Positions 50,800 through 59,072 of a stretch of 64,000 bases of DNA are shown piece after piece; position 1 is the first letter of the stretch; each line of letters begins with the position of its first letter. The position numbers and the translations under genes are program-made. Under the pieces are notes generated by a model. That model searched no databases and had not been told where the DNA came from. It saw only the letters and a program-made list of their open reading frames with translations. The DNA comes from a bacterium OL-1. GTDB lineage: Bacteria; Actinomycetota; Coriobacteriia; Coriobacteriales; Atopobiaceae. Where the stretch lies: assembly GCA_000752675.2 (NCBI GenBank), contig LM994626.1, positions 594,794 to 658,793 on the forward strand, read 5' to 3'.

Positions 50800-51049
50800 G
50801 TCTTCCCCTCTCGGTTAGGTCTTCGGAATTGTGCGCCCCCACTGCCAGGCGATGCGGCGGCACCAGCTATCATCCCACGACCATGGTGGCTATGCACGGC
50901 TCATAACGCAAAAATGGTCGGTCCCAACAGCAGCCATCGACATGCGCGCAACGGCCACCGGCACGCGCACGGGGTGCCCACAGCCATGGGCTACACTCGT
51001 TGTCCTTGCAGTCGATCCGTGTGCCCCTTCGGGGCAGTCTGGAGGCATC

Positions 51050-52600
51050 ATGACCGACAACGCGCCCTCCGCGATGAATGCGGCGCTTTCCAATCCCAAG
51101 CAGGACATGGCGGACCTTGACCGGCTCGAGCGCCGGCGCTTCGCCCTTCGCTACGCACTGGACGAGATAGCAACCCTTGGTCCCTCCATCGATCCCCCCA
51201 AGGCCACCGAGGAGCGCGCAGAGGCCTCTGCGATCCTCGACGAGGAGGCAACGCGCCTGCTCTGCGCGCCAGAGGTTGGCCCCCTGCTCGACCGGCTCGA
51301 GTCCAACGCCGGCATCATTGGCGAGACGCGCACCGCCCAGGTCAAGATCTTGAAGCGTGACCGCAACTCGCTCGTTGGCGTGCCCGCAGACGAGCGTGCT
51401 GCATTCTGCCGCCTTGCCGTCGAGGCCAACGACGTCTGGCGTCGCGCCAAGGCGGCAAACGACTGGGCAAGCTTCGAGCCCTACCTCGACCGCCTCGTGG
51501 CTGCCCGCGTGAGCATGGCAAACGCGATGAACCCGGACGCAGACCCCTATGACGTCTGGCTGGACCAGTACGAGCACGGCACGAGCCGCGCCTTCTACGA
51601 CCCCTTCTTCGAGCGGGTCAAGAAGTGCGTGGTGCCGCTTTTGGCCGAGTGCATGGAGGCGCCGAGAAAACCCAGCCACCGCGTGGTCGACGGCACCTTC
51701 GACGAGCGCCGCCAGTGGGACCTCGCCCGTGACCTGGTGCGCATTGAGGGAGTGGACGCCGAGGCCCTGTGGCTTGGCTCGACCGAGCACCCCTACACAG
51801 GCGGACCCTCAACGGGCTTTGTGGCCATCGCAAGCCACGTCTACCCGGACAACGTGCTCTCGAATGTCTTCAGCATGCTCCACGAGGGCGGGCATGCCAT
51901 GTACGAGCAGAGCGTCGACCCTGCCTACCGCTTCACCTCGCTCAAGGGCGGCACCAGCTCGGGCATGCACGAGTCGCAGTCGCGCTTCTTCGAGAACTAC
52001 GTGGGCAGGAGCGAGGCCTTCTCCGAACCGCTGGCACGACTTCTCGCCAAGCACTTCCCCGGACAGCTTGGCCGCATGACGGCCCACCAGCTCTACATGG
52101 CCGAAAACTGCGCGGAGCCCGGCCTCATCCGCTGCGATGCCGACGAGCTTACCTATCCCCTGCACATCCTGGTGCGCTACGAGATCGAGCAGCTGCTCTT
52201 CTCGGGCGAGGCCAAGGCGGCAGACGTCCCGGGGCTCTGGGCCGATCGCTACCGCGAGTACCTGGGCGTAGAGGTGCCCACGGACACCGAGGGCGCCCTC
52301 CAGGACACCCACTGGTCCGACGGCGATTTTGCCTACTTCCCCACCTACGCGCTGGGCAGCGCCTTTGGCGCGCAATTCAAGGCGGCCATGGTGCGCCAGG
52401 GCGTGGACTTTGACGGTTGTTGCGCCGCGGGTGACCTCGCGCCCATCCGAGAGTGGCTGCGCACCAACATCTGGCACTGGGGTCGCGCCAAGGACTCCGC
52501 GCAGCTCATCCGTATGGCGTGCGGCGAGGACTTCGAACCGCGCTACTACACGGACTACCTCGTCGAGAAGTTCTCAGCGATCTACGGGCTGGGGAGGTAG
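51050..52600 (+). CDS. Carboxypeptidase M32 (Taq-type metallocarboxypeptidase)
   Basis: A 516-residue zinc carboxypeptidase. The HExxH site is MLHEGGHAMYEQ and the third ligand Glu is in SGMHESQSRFFENYVGRS. Other M32 blocks: VWLDQYEHGTSR, HPYTGGPSTGFVAIASHV, HILVRYEIEQLLFSGE, DTHWSDGDFAYFPTYALGS. ATG at 51050 follows GGAGG with 4-nt spacing; the frame extends upstream to 50831 without coding character. It is a cytoplasmic enzyme, complementing the peptide importer and the S10/M20 peptidases. The dtd gene starts 1 bp after its stop. Confidence 0.9.
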   Translation: MTDNAPSAMNAALSNPKQDMADLDRLERRRFALRYALDEIATLGPSIDPPKATEERAEASAILDEEATRLLCAPEVGPLLDRLESNAGIIGETRTAQVKILKRDRNSLVGVPADERAAFCRLAVEANDVWRRAKAANDWASFEPYLDRLVAARVSMANAMNPDADPYDVWLDQYEHGTSRAFYDPFFERVKKCVVPLLAECMEAPRKPSHRVVDGTFDERRQWDLARDLVRIEGVDAEALWLGSTEHPYTGGPSTGFVAIASHVYPDNVLSNVFSMLHEGGHAMYEQSVDPAYRFTSLKGGTSSGMHESQSRFFENYVGRSEAFSEPLARLLAKHFPGQLGRMTAHQLYMAENCAEPGLIRCDADELTYPLHILVRYEIEQLLFSGEAKAADVPGLWADRYREYLGVEVPTDTEGALQDTHWSDGDFAYFPTYALGSAFGAQFKAAMVRQGVDFDGCCAAGDLAPIREWLRTNIWHWGRAKDSAQLIRMACGEDFEPRYYTDYLVEKFSAIYGLGR

Positions 52601-52601
52601 C

Positions 52602-53060
52602 GTGCGTGCGCTGATTCAGCGGGTCGAGCAGGCGTCGGTCGAGGTAGAAGGACACGAGGTAGGTTCCTGCGACGCGGGCTACCTCGTGCTTCTCGGCGTT
52701 GGCCCTACCGATACAGAGGACACGGCCAGGCGCATGTGGGAGAAAATCCGCAAGCTCCGCATCTGCGCGGACGAGAACGGGCGCACCAATCTCTCGCTTG
52801 TGGACGTGGGCGGATCTCTTCTCGTGGTGAGCCAGTTCACGCTCTATGCGGACGCGCGCCACGGCAACAGGCCCTCGTTTACGGGAGCCGCCCCAGCGGA
52901 GCTCGCAAACCACCTCTACGAGCTCTTCTGCGAGCAGGCCGAGAAGGACCTGGGCCAAGGCCGCGTGGGACGCGGCGTGTTTGGCGCTCATATGCGCGTG
53001 AGCCTTGTGAACGACGGGCCCTTCACCGTGATGCTCGACTCGCAGGAACTTGGACTGTAG
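52602..53060 (+). CDS. dtd: D-aminoacyl-tRNA deacylase
   Basis: A 152-residue protein clearing D-amino acids from tRNA. Hallmarks: RALIQRVEQASVEVEG at the start, SQFTLYAD (the catalytic SQxTL motif) and NDGPFTVMLDS near the end (canonical NxGPVT; here GPFT). Length is typical. GTG at 52602 follows GGGGAGGTAGC, which overlaps the M32 stop, so the two genes are translationally coupled. A short gap and then MscL follow. Confidence 0.9.
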   Translation: MRALIQRVEQASVEVEGHEVGSCDAGYLVLLGVGPTDTEDTARRMWEKIRKLRICADENGRTNLSLVDVGGSLLVVSQFTLYADARHGNRPSFTGAAPAELANHLYELFCEQAEKDLGQGRVGRGVFGAHMRVSLVNDGPFTVMLDSQELGL

Positions 53061-53204
53061 CGCCAGTCCCGCAGCACGGCCGCCCTGCGCAGGTATCCGT
53101 GGGGCCCAACGTGCTAGAGTCTTCCAAGATGGCGGATAACGGCATCAACGCAAGCGGACAAAAGTCCGCACCCTCGGCCCAGCGGTACAGACAAGAGGAT
53201 CATC

Positions 53205-53648
53205 ATGAAGGGTTTCTTCAGCGAGTTCAGGGAGTTCATCTCACGTGGCAACGTTATGGACATGGCAGTTGGCGTCATCATTGGCGGCGCGTTCACTGCC
53301 ATCGTCAACTCCCTGGTTGGTGACATCATCCAGCCGCTCATCTCGGGCCTCACGGGTGGCGGCGAGCAGATTGGCCTCGTGGTGAACGTTGGTGCCGCCC
53401 AGCTCAACTTTGGTGCGTTCATCTCGGCCGTTATCAACTTCATCATCATTGCGTTCATCATCTTCTGCCTGGTCAAGAGCATGAATAAGCTCGCTGAGGA
53501 GGCCAAGAAGCTGGCTGGCAAGCAGGAGAAGGAAGAGGAGGCCGCAGCCCCCATCTGTCCACACTGCCTTGAGGAGGTCAAGGCTGGGGCCACCCGTTGC
53601 CCGCACTGCGGTGGCGAGATTCCCGGTGGCGCAAAGCCCGCGGCATAG
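53205..53648 (+). CDS. mscL: Large-conductance mechanosensitive channel with C-terminal zinc ribbon
   Basis: A 147-residue protein. Residues 1-100 are MscL: SEFREFISRGNVMDMAVGVIIGGAFTAIVNSLV (first helix with gating glycines) and FGAFISAVINFIIIAFIIFCLVKSMN (second helix). A basic/acidic linker leads to a C-terminal four-cysteine ribbon, CPHC ... CPHC, in residues ~118-139, where classical MscL has only a helical bundle. ATG follows AGAGGATCATC. It functions as a pressure-relief valve; the ribbon may bind zinc or another protein. Confidence 0.9.
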   Translation: MKGFFSEFREFISRGNVMDMAVGVIIGGAFTAIVNSLVGDIIQPLISGLTGGGEQIGLVVNVGAAQLNFGAFISAVINFIIIAFIIFCLVKSMNKLAEEAKKLAGKQEKEEEAAAPICPHCLEEVKAGATRCPHCGGEIPGGAKPAA

Positions 53649-53671
53649 CGGCCACGCAACAGAGAAGGAAA

Positions 53672-53707
53672 AGCGGCGCCCGGAGGCCTGTACCTCCGGG
53701 CGCCGCT
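53672..53707. terminator. Hairpin terminator between convergent mscL and manA
   Basis: AGCGGCGCCCGGAGG (53672-53686) and CCTCCGGGCGCCGCT (53693-53707) form a perfect 15-bp stem with a 6-nt loop. Very stable but without a U-tract on either strand. Confidence 0.75.
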
Positions 53708-53818
53708 GCTATGGGGCTACATTTCGACACATAACACCGTATTGAGAAGAGAGACTGTCCATTTTTTGCCCGAGAACACCTGCCAGACGGGACAGCGTAT
53801 GACAACGGGTCGAAAGGC

Positions 53819-54802
53819 CTACGCGCGCTCGGGGAGATGCGAGGTGATGAGCGTCATCTCGCCCGTCAGTCGAACGTCGCCAGATCCGAAGGGCGCCAGG
53901 AAGTGGCTGCCGGCGCTCACGGCGTGCTCGACACCTGACCCGTCGCAGACGCTGCCAGAACCTTCGATCACCGAGAGGCACATGAACGGCCACGGCTGCG
54001 CAAGCGTCTTCTCGCCTGAGACGCGCACGCGCTCCACATCGAAGTTGGGGCAGGCCATGAGCTCGGTCACGCCGTCCTTCTCGGGTGCCGTAACCGTGCC
54101 GCTTGTGGGCGGAACCTGCCCATAGTCCACTACGTCGAGCGACTGCTTCACGTGGAGCGGGCGCTTGGTTCCATCGGGCTGTATGCGGTCGTAGTCGTAC
54201 ACCCGATACGTGACGTCGGAGGACTGCTGGGTCTCCAGGATGAGGGTGCCGCCCATGATGGCGTGGATGGTCCCCGGCTCGATGCGGAAGAAGTCGCCGG
54301 GATGGATGGGCACGTAGTTGAGCATGTCGTCCCAGCGGCCCTCCTCTATCATGGCCGCAAGCTCCTCTCGGCTCTTGGCGCGCTGACCCACGATGATGCG
54401 CGTGCCAGGCTCGCAGTCGATTACGTACCAGCACTCGCGCTTGCCCAGCGAGCCGTTCTCGTGCTCGGCGGCATAGGCGTCGTCCGGGTGCACCTGCACG
54501 GAGAGGTTCTCGCGCGCGTCCAGGATCTTGATGAGCAGCGGGAAGCGGTCGCCCTCGGCGCCAGAAAAGAGCTCGTGATGGCTCTCCCAGAGCTCGGAGA
54601 GGTGCTGGCCGTCAAACTCGCCGCCGTCGACAACACAGTCGCCGTTAGGATGGGCCGAGATGCCCCAGCACTCGCCAATGGGGCCATCTGGAATCATGTA
54701 GCCAAAGCGCTTCTCGAGCTCGCGTCCACCCCAGACCTTCCCATGGAAGATGGGCGCAAGAAAGATGAGGTCCCGTGCCATACCAGCCGCAGCGTCTGCC
54801 AT
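53819..54802 (-). CDS. manA: Mannose-6-phosphate isomerase, class I
   Basis: A 327-residue cupin enzyme interconverting mannose-6-P and fructose-6-P. Motifs: FHGKVWGGRELEKRFG, GECWGISAHPNGDC, zinc ligands in SVQVHPDD, GKRECWYVID and EPGTIHAIMGG. Length equals the short bacterial type. ATG at 54800-54802 follows AAAGGGTGG; an alternative ATG seven residues on is possible. It is a single gene between mscL and the antiporter gene and would link mannose-type PTS substrates to glycolysis. Confidence 0.9.
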   Translation of the reverse strand: MADAAAGMARDLIFLAPIFHGKVWGGRELEKRFGYMIPDGPIGECWGISAHPNGDCVVDGGEFDGQHLSELWESHHELFSGAEGDRFPLLIKILDARENLSVQVHPDDAYAAEHENGSLGKRECWYVIDCEPGTRIIVGQRAKSREELAAMIEEGRWDDMLNYVPIHPGDFFRIEPGTIHAIMGGTLILETQQSSDVTYRVYDYDRIQPDGTKRPLHVKQSLDVVDYGQVPPTSGTVTAPEKDGVTELMACPNFDVERVRVSGEKTLAQPWPFMCLSVIEGSGSVCDGSGVEHAVSAGSHFLAPFGSGDVRLTGEMTLITSHLPERA

Positions 54803-54849
54803 ATGAGCCACCCTTTCCAAGGTCACGATTGCCGCACTCATCATACGAT

Positions 54850-54881
54850 TTGCGGGCCGCAGATTACTCCGCGGCCCGCAA
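54850..54881 (-). terminator. Hairpin terminator of the antiporter gene
   Basis: TTGCGGGCCGC (54850-54860) and GCGGCCCGCAA (54871-54881) with a 10-nt loop, 45 bp beyond the antiporter stop and upstream of manA. No strong U-tract. Confidence 0.65.
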
Positions 54882-54925
54882 TGCACATGGCTGTGATACG
54901 TACTTCTTCAGGTTAGCTGAGGCAA

Positions 54926-56326
54926 TCACGCGCCATCGTTGCTGGGGGAATCGTCCGAAGGCTCATCTCCCCCGTGCCGGGCAATGTACTCGGCGGAGGA
55001 GAGGGTCCTCCCCAGGTCGCGTCTGCGGCGGGCGCGTGCGGCCTCGAAGCGCCGACGGGAGGTCTGCATGGCGCGGCGCTGCCGCTCAAGGGCCTCGTTT
55101 GCGCTCTCCTCGCCCGAGACGATGCTGCTCAGGGCGTGGACGGGGTGTGCCGGCGCGGTCACGCGCACAAGCGAGGTGAGCACGGGAACAACAAGCACCG
55201 TGATGGCCCCCGCCGTCACGAGGACCGATGCATCCTGGCTGGTCATGGCGCCCGCATCCACCACAATCTGCGTGATGGCAACCACCAGCGGGAGCGCCAT
55301 CACGCAATAGGCCGTGGTCACAAAGCGCTCCTGCGGCTCCATCATGCGCGTCTCGGGATTCACGCGCAGCGAGACGGCCACAGAAACCCCGCGCACGGCA
55401 ATCAGGAGCCCAATGAAGAGGAAGAGTAGGCCAGGGTCAGCCAAGGCAGCCGAGAGGTCAATGCCAGCCCCGGATATCACGAAGAACGCAGGGATGAGAA
55501 AGCCGTTGCCAATGGCCTCCAGGCGCGTCTCCAGCTCATCGCTGCCATCCGGGAAGAAGACGCGCAGCACAAAGCCAGCGGCAAAGGCACCAAGCACGGA
55601 GTCAAAGCCAGCCACCTCGGCAAGGAAAAGCAAAAACACAAGGAGGAGCACCACCAGGCGCAGCGGCGTCTGCGTGGTGGCACCGGCGCTCGACCGCACA
55701 AAGTCGCGAAAGCGCGCGCCAATGCGCGCCGTGGACGTGGAGAGATGCGCGATGCGCACGCAGACCAGCATGAAAACGACAAGGACGATCACCGTGACAA
55801 GCAGCGACCTCGTGGAAAGCATGAGCGCCACCGCAATGACGGGCAGCACCTCGCCCGTGGCGCCGTAGGCAGTGACCGCGCGCCCCACGCTCGTGTTGGT
55901 AAGGTCGCGGGCGCGCATGATGGGAGCCAGGGTACCGTAGGCCGTGGTGGTGAGCATGATGGCAAAGGCAATGCCCGCCATGCCAGTAAAGCGGCTGAAG
56001 CCCGTGAGGCTCACGAGCGCGATGGCCGCCGCAAGCGAGATGCCCCAGCAGATGGAGGCGTGGCGCCCCATGGTGCCCACAAGCTCGGAGGGCTTAATCT
56101 CGTAGCCCGCCATCAGGAAGAGAAAGGCCATGCCCAGCTCAGAAACAAGAGAGAGGGCGCCTCCACTTGTCCTTATGACGTCTGCCCCATAGGGGCCGAG
56201 AAGCGCACCGGCAAAGACAAGGAAGACGACCTCTGGGATGGCCCTGCCGGGGACAAGGCTTGCCACAAAGGGGGCAAGCGCTGCCACCAGCATGGTCACC
56301 GAGAGCGAGAGGAGCTGACTCACCAT
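54926..56326 (-). CDS. CPA2-type cation:proton antiporter (Kef/NapA-like)
   Basis: A 466-residue membrane protein with about twelve to thirteen helices (GRAIPEVVFLVFAGALLGPYGADV, LVSELGMAFLFLMAGYEI, GIAFAIMLTTTAYGTLAP, NGFLIPAFFVISGAGIDL). The spacing of the 'FLMAGYEI' and 'AFFVISGAGIDL' segments matches Na+/H+ exchanger family PF00999. The C-terminal ~75 residues are cytoplasmic, very Arg/Glu-rich (ERQRRAMQTSRRRFEAARARRRRDLG); no TrkA-N domain is present. ATG at 56324-56326 follows AGAGGAG. It exports Na+ or K+ in exchange for protons. A TetR gene lies just upstream on the same strand and may regulate it. Confidence 0.85.
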   Translation of the reverse strand: MVSQLLSLSVTMLVAALAPFVASLVPGRAIPEVVFLVFAGALLGPYGADVIRTSGGALSLVSELGMAFLFLMAGYEIKPSELVGTMGRHASICWGISLAAAIALVSLTGFSRFTGMAGIAFAIMLTTTAYGTLAPIMRARDLTNTSVGRAVTAYGATGEVLPVIAVALMLSTRSLLVTVIVLVVFMLVCVRIAHLSTSTARIGARFRDFVRSSAGATTQTPLRLVVLLLVFLLFLAEVAGFDSVLGAFAAGFVLRVFFPDGSDELETRLEAIGNGFLIPAFFVISGAGIDLSAALADPGLLFLFIGLLIAVRGVSVAVSLRVNPETRMMEPQERFVTTAYCVMALPLVVAITQIVVDAGAMTSQDASVLVTAGAITVLVVPVLTSLVRVTAPAHPVHALSSIVSGEESANEALERQRRAMQTSRRRFEAARARRRRDLGRTLSSAEYIARHGGDEPSDDSPSNDGA

Positions 56327-56361
56327 GGCGTTATCTCCTCTCACACCTTTGGGTTCTTGCG

Positions 56362-56970
56362 TTACCTCTTGAGCGAGGCCTCCAGGCCACCACGCACGAA
56401 CGCCGACGTCTCGGTAAGGTGGCGCGAGATGGCACAGGGATCATCGTCGCTGGCAAGGATGTCGATGAAGGCATCTGCACACATGGTAGCAAGGAGACGA
56501 GAAGAGAAGCCGTCGGAATCCTGGCCCTTCTTCTTTGACACTCGGCTCTCGATGCTGGACGCAATCTCATCAACCTTGGAGTCAAGGTACTTCTTGACCA
56601 CAGGGTTGTCGCGGTTGCTCAGGACGATCTTGGGAACCAGCGGGTACTGCTGGAGAAGCTCGGCGAGGCCGTCGGGCAGCTCCTCGACGTTAGTGGGCTC
56701 ACCAGCTCCGTCGCAAATCACCGCAAGATCGCGCTCAATCCACGTGGCGAGAATGGTGGGGAACTCGCTCATCAATGGAGAGACCACGCTATTGAACAGG
56801 TCTTCCTTGCTGTCAAAGAAGAAGTACAGAGCTCCCGTGGTCACACCAGCCTTCGAGCAAATCTGACGCAGGGACGCTCCCTCGTACCCGTACTCGGCAA
56901 ACTCCTCTGTGGCTGACGCGATGAGCCCCCTCTTTGTCTCACCGCTGTCGGTCTGGGCCTTTCTCGACAT
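56362..56970 (-). CDS. TetR/AcrR-family transcriptional regulator
   Basis: A 202-residue repressor. HTH in residues 10-58 (ETKRGLIASATEEFAEYGYEGASLRQICSKAGVTTGALYFFFDSKEDLFNSVV). The rest is a variable helical ligand/dimer domain. ATG is preceded by AAAAGGCGG. It lies 35 bp upstream of the antiporter gene on the same strand, so the two are probably an operon. A dyad at 57011-57035 could be its operator. Confidence 0.85.
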   Translation of the reverse strand: MSRKAQTDSGETKRGLIASATEEFAEYGYEGASLRQICSKAGVTTGALYFFFDSKEDLFNSVVSPLMSEFPTILATWIERDLAVICDGAGEPTNVEELPDGLAELLQQYPLVPKIVLSNRDNPVVKKYLDSKVDEIASSIESRVSKKKGQDSDGFSSRLLATMCADAFIDILASDDDPCAISRHLTETSAFVRGGLEASLKR

Positions 56971-57010
56971 CTGGCTACCGCCTTTTCTCCCTCTTGAGCA
57001 TGTGGCTAGA

Positions 57011-57035
57011 TAGTGCTAATGCCCCCTCGGCACTA
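57011..57035. promoter_or_regulatory. Small dyad upstream of the TetR gene (candidate operator)
   Basis: TAGTGC (57011-57016) and GCACTA (57030-57035), with GGCTAG/AGCC extending the symmetry past small bulges, 41-65 bp upstream of the TetR start. Assignment to TetR is inferred from location. Confidence 0.35.
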
Positions 57036-57142
57036 GCCAGTACCTGCAGTGCATTATGAGCACAATAGGTTATTGAATATGCGTAAGAAGTGCAGCATTT
57101 GATAGAAATTCAAGAAACTTCCCCTTGGCTTACTTCTGTGCC

Positions 57143-57391
57143 CTAGGGCCGTGCGTCCTTGGGTCGCAGGAAGTGGTCGCACACATTGCTGCGACGAAGG
57201 TATTCCTTCCCATACGGATCCACAACGGGCACCAGGTCATCGGGGTTATTTGCAAAGAACATGTCGGGCTCCTTGTACACGTGGGGCACGGCCAGCGTGT
57301 ATCCACGACTGCAGGAGCCTTGGTACATTCCGGTCTCTTTGTTTATGGCAAAAGAGCCATAGATGCACTCGGTGCAGTGAAAACCAGCCAT
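57143..57391 (-). CDS. Small four-cysteine protein of unknown function
   Basis: An 82-residue protein. Cys residues occur as an N-terminal C-x2-C (HCTEC) and two later single cysteines (GSCSRGY and NVCDHF), enough for one metal or Fe-S site. The middle part LAVPHVYKEPDMFFANNPDDLVPVVDPYGKEYLRR gives no family match that I recognise. ATG at 57389-57391 follows GGGAGGG with 4-nt spacing, a good site. It stands alone between the TetR gene and a HAD gene. Confidence 0.65.
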   Translation of the reverse strand: MAGFHCTECIYGSFAINKETGMYQGSCSRGYTLAVPHVYKEPDMFFANNPDDLVPVVDPYGKEYLRRSNVCDHFLRPKDARP

Positions 57392-57456
57392 GAAACCCTC
57401 CCTGTACAAAACCGTAGAACTGTGGGTGCCTTAACCCGCACGCGCATGCCAGTTGT

Positions 57457-58113
57457 CTAGCCTATCTCGCCTTTTGCGAGAAGGTCGCGCACCTCGAGCA
57501 GGCTTGCGCACACGCGAGAGGCAATCCCCCTGATCTCGTCGTTTGGCTGGGCGAGGTCGGGAACCATCACGGTGAAAAAGCCTCCCGCAGCACCGGCACG
57601 CACTCCGTTGAAGGAGTCCTCGAGCACCATCGTACGCGAGGGCGTGGTACCAAGGCGCCGGGCGGCCTCAAGGAAGATATCGGGGGCCGGCTTTGCGCGA
57701 GAGACCTCGCTCGTGGGGACAATGGCCTGGAAACGGTCGATGGCGCCAATAAAGCGCAGGTTGCGATCGATGCCCTCCTTCGAGGATGACGAGGCAACGG
57801 CGCAGGGGACGCCCCTCTCGCCCAAACAGGCAAGAAGCTCGTCAAGACCTAGCTTCTTCTCGACGCCCTGCGAGAAGACCTTCTCGGCAAGGGACGAGAA
57901 GTACGCCCAGAACGCCTTGGTGTCGAGCTGGGGGCTCACCATCTCGTGAAGAATTCGGGTGGCGGTATCGCCGGCAGAGCCACGCACCGCGTCGGCAATG
58001 CCGGGCGGAACGGAATAGCCAAAATGGGCCAAGGCCGGCTCCCAGCACTCCCCCCACACGGGCTCAGTGTCGACCATCAAGCCGTCCATGTCGAAGATGA
58101 CGCCGTCGAACAT
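57457..58113 (-). CDS. HAD-superfamily phosphatase (beta-phosphoglucomutase-like)
   Basis: A 218-residue subfamily-IA HAD enzyme. Motif I VIFDMDGLMVDTEPVW (nucleophile Asp and general-acid Asp), motif II VASSSSKEG, Lys in RAKPAPDIFLEAARRLG, motif IV VLEDSFNGVRAGAAGG. The sequence style (DMDGLMVDTE, PAPDIF, EDSFNGV) is that of PGMB/phosphosugar phosphatases. ATG at 58111-58113 follows GGGGTGCGCCAG; starts at 58131 or 58146 are less likely. Substrate unknown. Confidence 0.85.
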   Translation of the reverse strand: MFDGVIFDMDGLMVDTEPVWGECWEPALAHFGYSVPPGIADAVRGSAGDTATRILHEMVSPQLDTKAFWAYFSSLAEKVFSQGVEKKLGLDELLACLGERGVPCAVASSSSKEGIDRNLRFIGAIDRFQAIVPTSEVSRAKPAPDIFLEAARRLGTTPSRTMVLEDSFNGVRAGAAGGFFTVMVPDLAQPNDEIRGIASRVCASLLEVRDLLAKGEIG

Positions 58114-58236
58114 CTGGCGCACCCCTTCCATCGTTTTCCCAGGCACACTTAAAGATGTAGGGTACCCTAACTGGGAAGCCCCGAAACTCCTTCACTTCAT
58201 CGATACCTTATTGACGTCGTTGGGAGGCTGACCGTA

Positions 58237-58878
58237 ATGCCAGGTATGGGGACTGTGGTGGTCTGCTCGCTTGCGGTGGGCTATGTCTGCGGGTCCTTCC
58301 TCACGGCAGAGCTGGTGAGCAAGCACGTGAGCGGTAAGAGCGCCTTCGACGTGGGCATGGGCAACCCCGGCATGGCAAACATGGGAGCAACCTACGGTAC
58401 CGGTTGGGCGGCCGTCACGCTTGCGGGCGACATTGCCAAGACCATACTCGCATTTGTCCTGGCGCGGTCTCTGTTCCCCGCCACGGCAGACGTTGCTGGT
58501 ACGGCAGCCGCTGTGGGCGCCACGCTGGGCCACGTGTTCCCTGCGTGGCACCGCTTCCACGGCGGCAAGGGCGTGGCCACAACCTGCGCGGGAATCATCC
58601 TCGTGGCACCAGTGGCGGGAGGCATTGCGGCGATGACCGGCCTTCTCGTGGTGCTCTTTGGCGGCTACCTCTGCCTGGGCGCTCTTGTCATACCGGCGGT
58701 GTGGCTGGCCATCGAGCTCGCCTGCCAGGACACGGTGCACACAATTGCCGGAGCGTTGCTTGTGGCCGTTGCCGTCTGGTGCCACGGAGGGCCAGCGGCA
58801 GGCATCAGGACCGGAGAGACACCCCGTGCGTCGATAAGCAAGAAGTTCCTCTCGTCGTTGTTCAGAAATCGTCACTAA
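58237..58878 (+). CDS. plsY: Acyl-phosphate:glycerol-3-phosphate acyltransferase (PlsY)
   Basis: A 213-residue membrane enzyme adding the first acyl chain to glycerol-3-P. The conserved loops are visible: GYVCGSF near the start, SAFDVGMGNPGMANMG (usual G-GN-GATN), HVFPAWHRFHGGKGVATTCG and the third loop near IRTGETPR. Five to six membrane helices. ATG lies 9 nt after GGAGG. It precedes a lipase-like gene and glpK, giving a glycerol/glycerolipid-themed stretch. Confidence 0.85.
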   Translation: MPGMGTVVVCSLAVGYVCGSFLTAELVSKHVSGKSAFDVGMGNPGMANMGATYGTGWAAVTLAGDIAKTILAFVLARSLFPATADVAGTAAAVGATLGHVFPAWHRFHGGKGVATTCAGIILVAPVAGGIAAMTGLLVVLFGGYLCLGALVIPAVWLAIELACQDTVHTIAGALLVAVAVWCHGGPAAGIRTGETPRASISKKFLSSLFRNRH

Positions 58879-59072
58879 AACCCAGCCGCAGGCCTAGGGA
58901 GCCCAGCAGCGCTGACGTGCGCGGCGTTTGCCGTAGGACGTTTGGCTCCTACCGCTCGCCGGCCACGCCAGCCCACACGCAGCCTCATATCGTGCGGCCA
59001 CGGACATCTGCGCGCGCCTCTCGCGGCGGCAAACAATAATGTTTGCTCAGCCACGACGGAGGAAGGGGCAGC

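Noticed and set aside
56971-57142. Possible tRNA or riboswitch in AT-rich intergenic gaps
   Set aside because: No cloverleaf arms, no T-loop consensus, and no cobalamin, TPP or SAM riboswitch box was recognised here or in other gaps.
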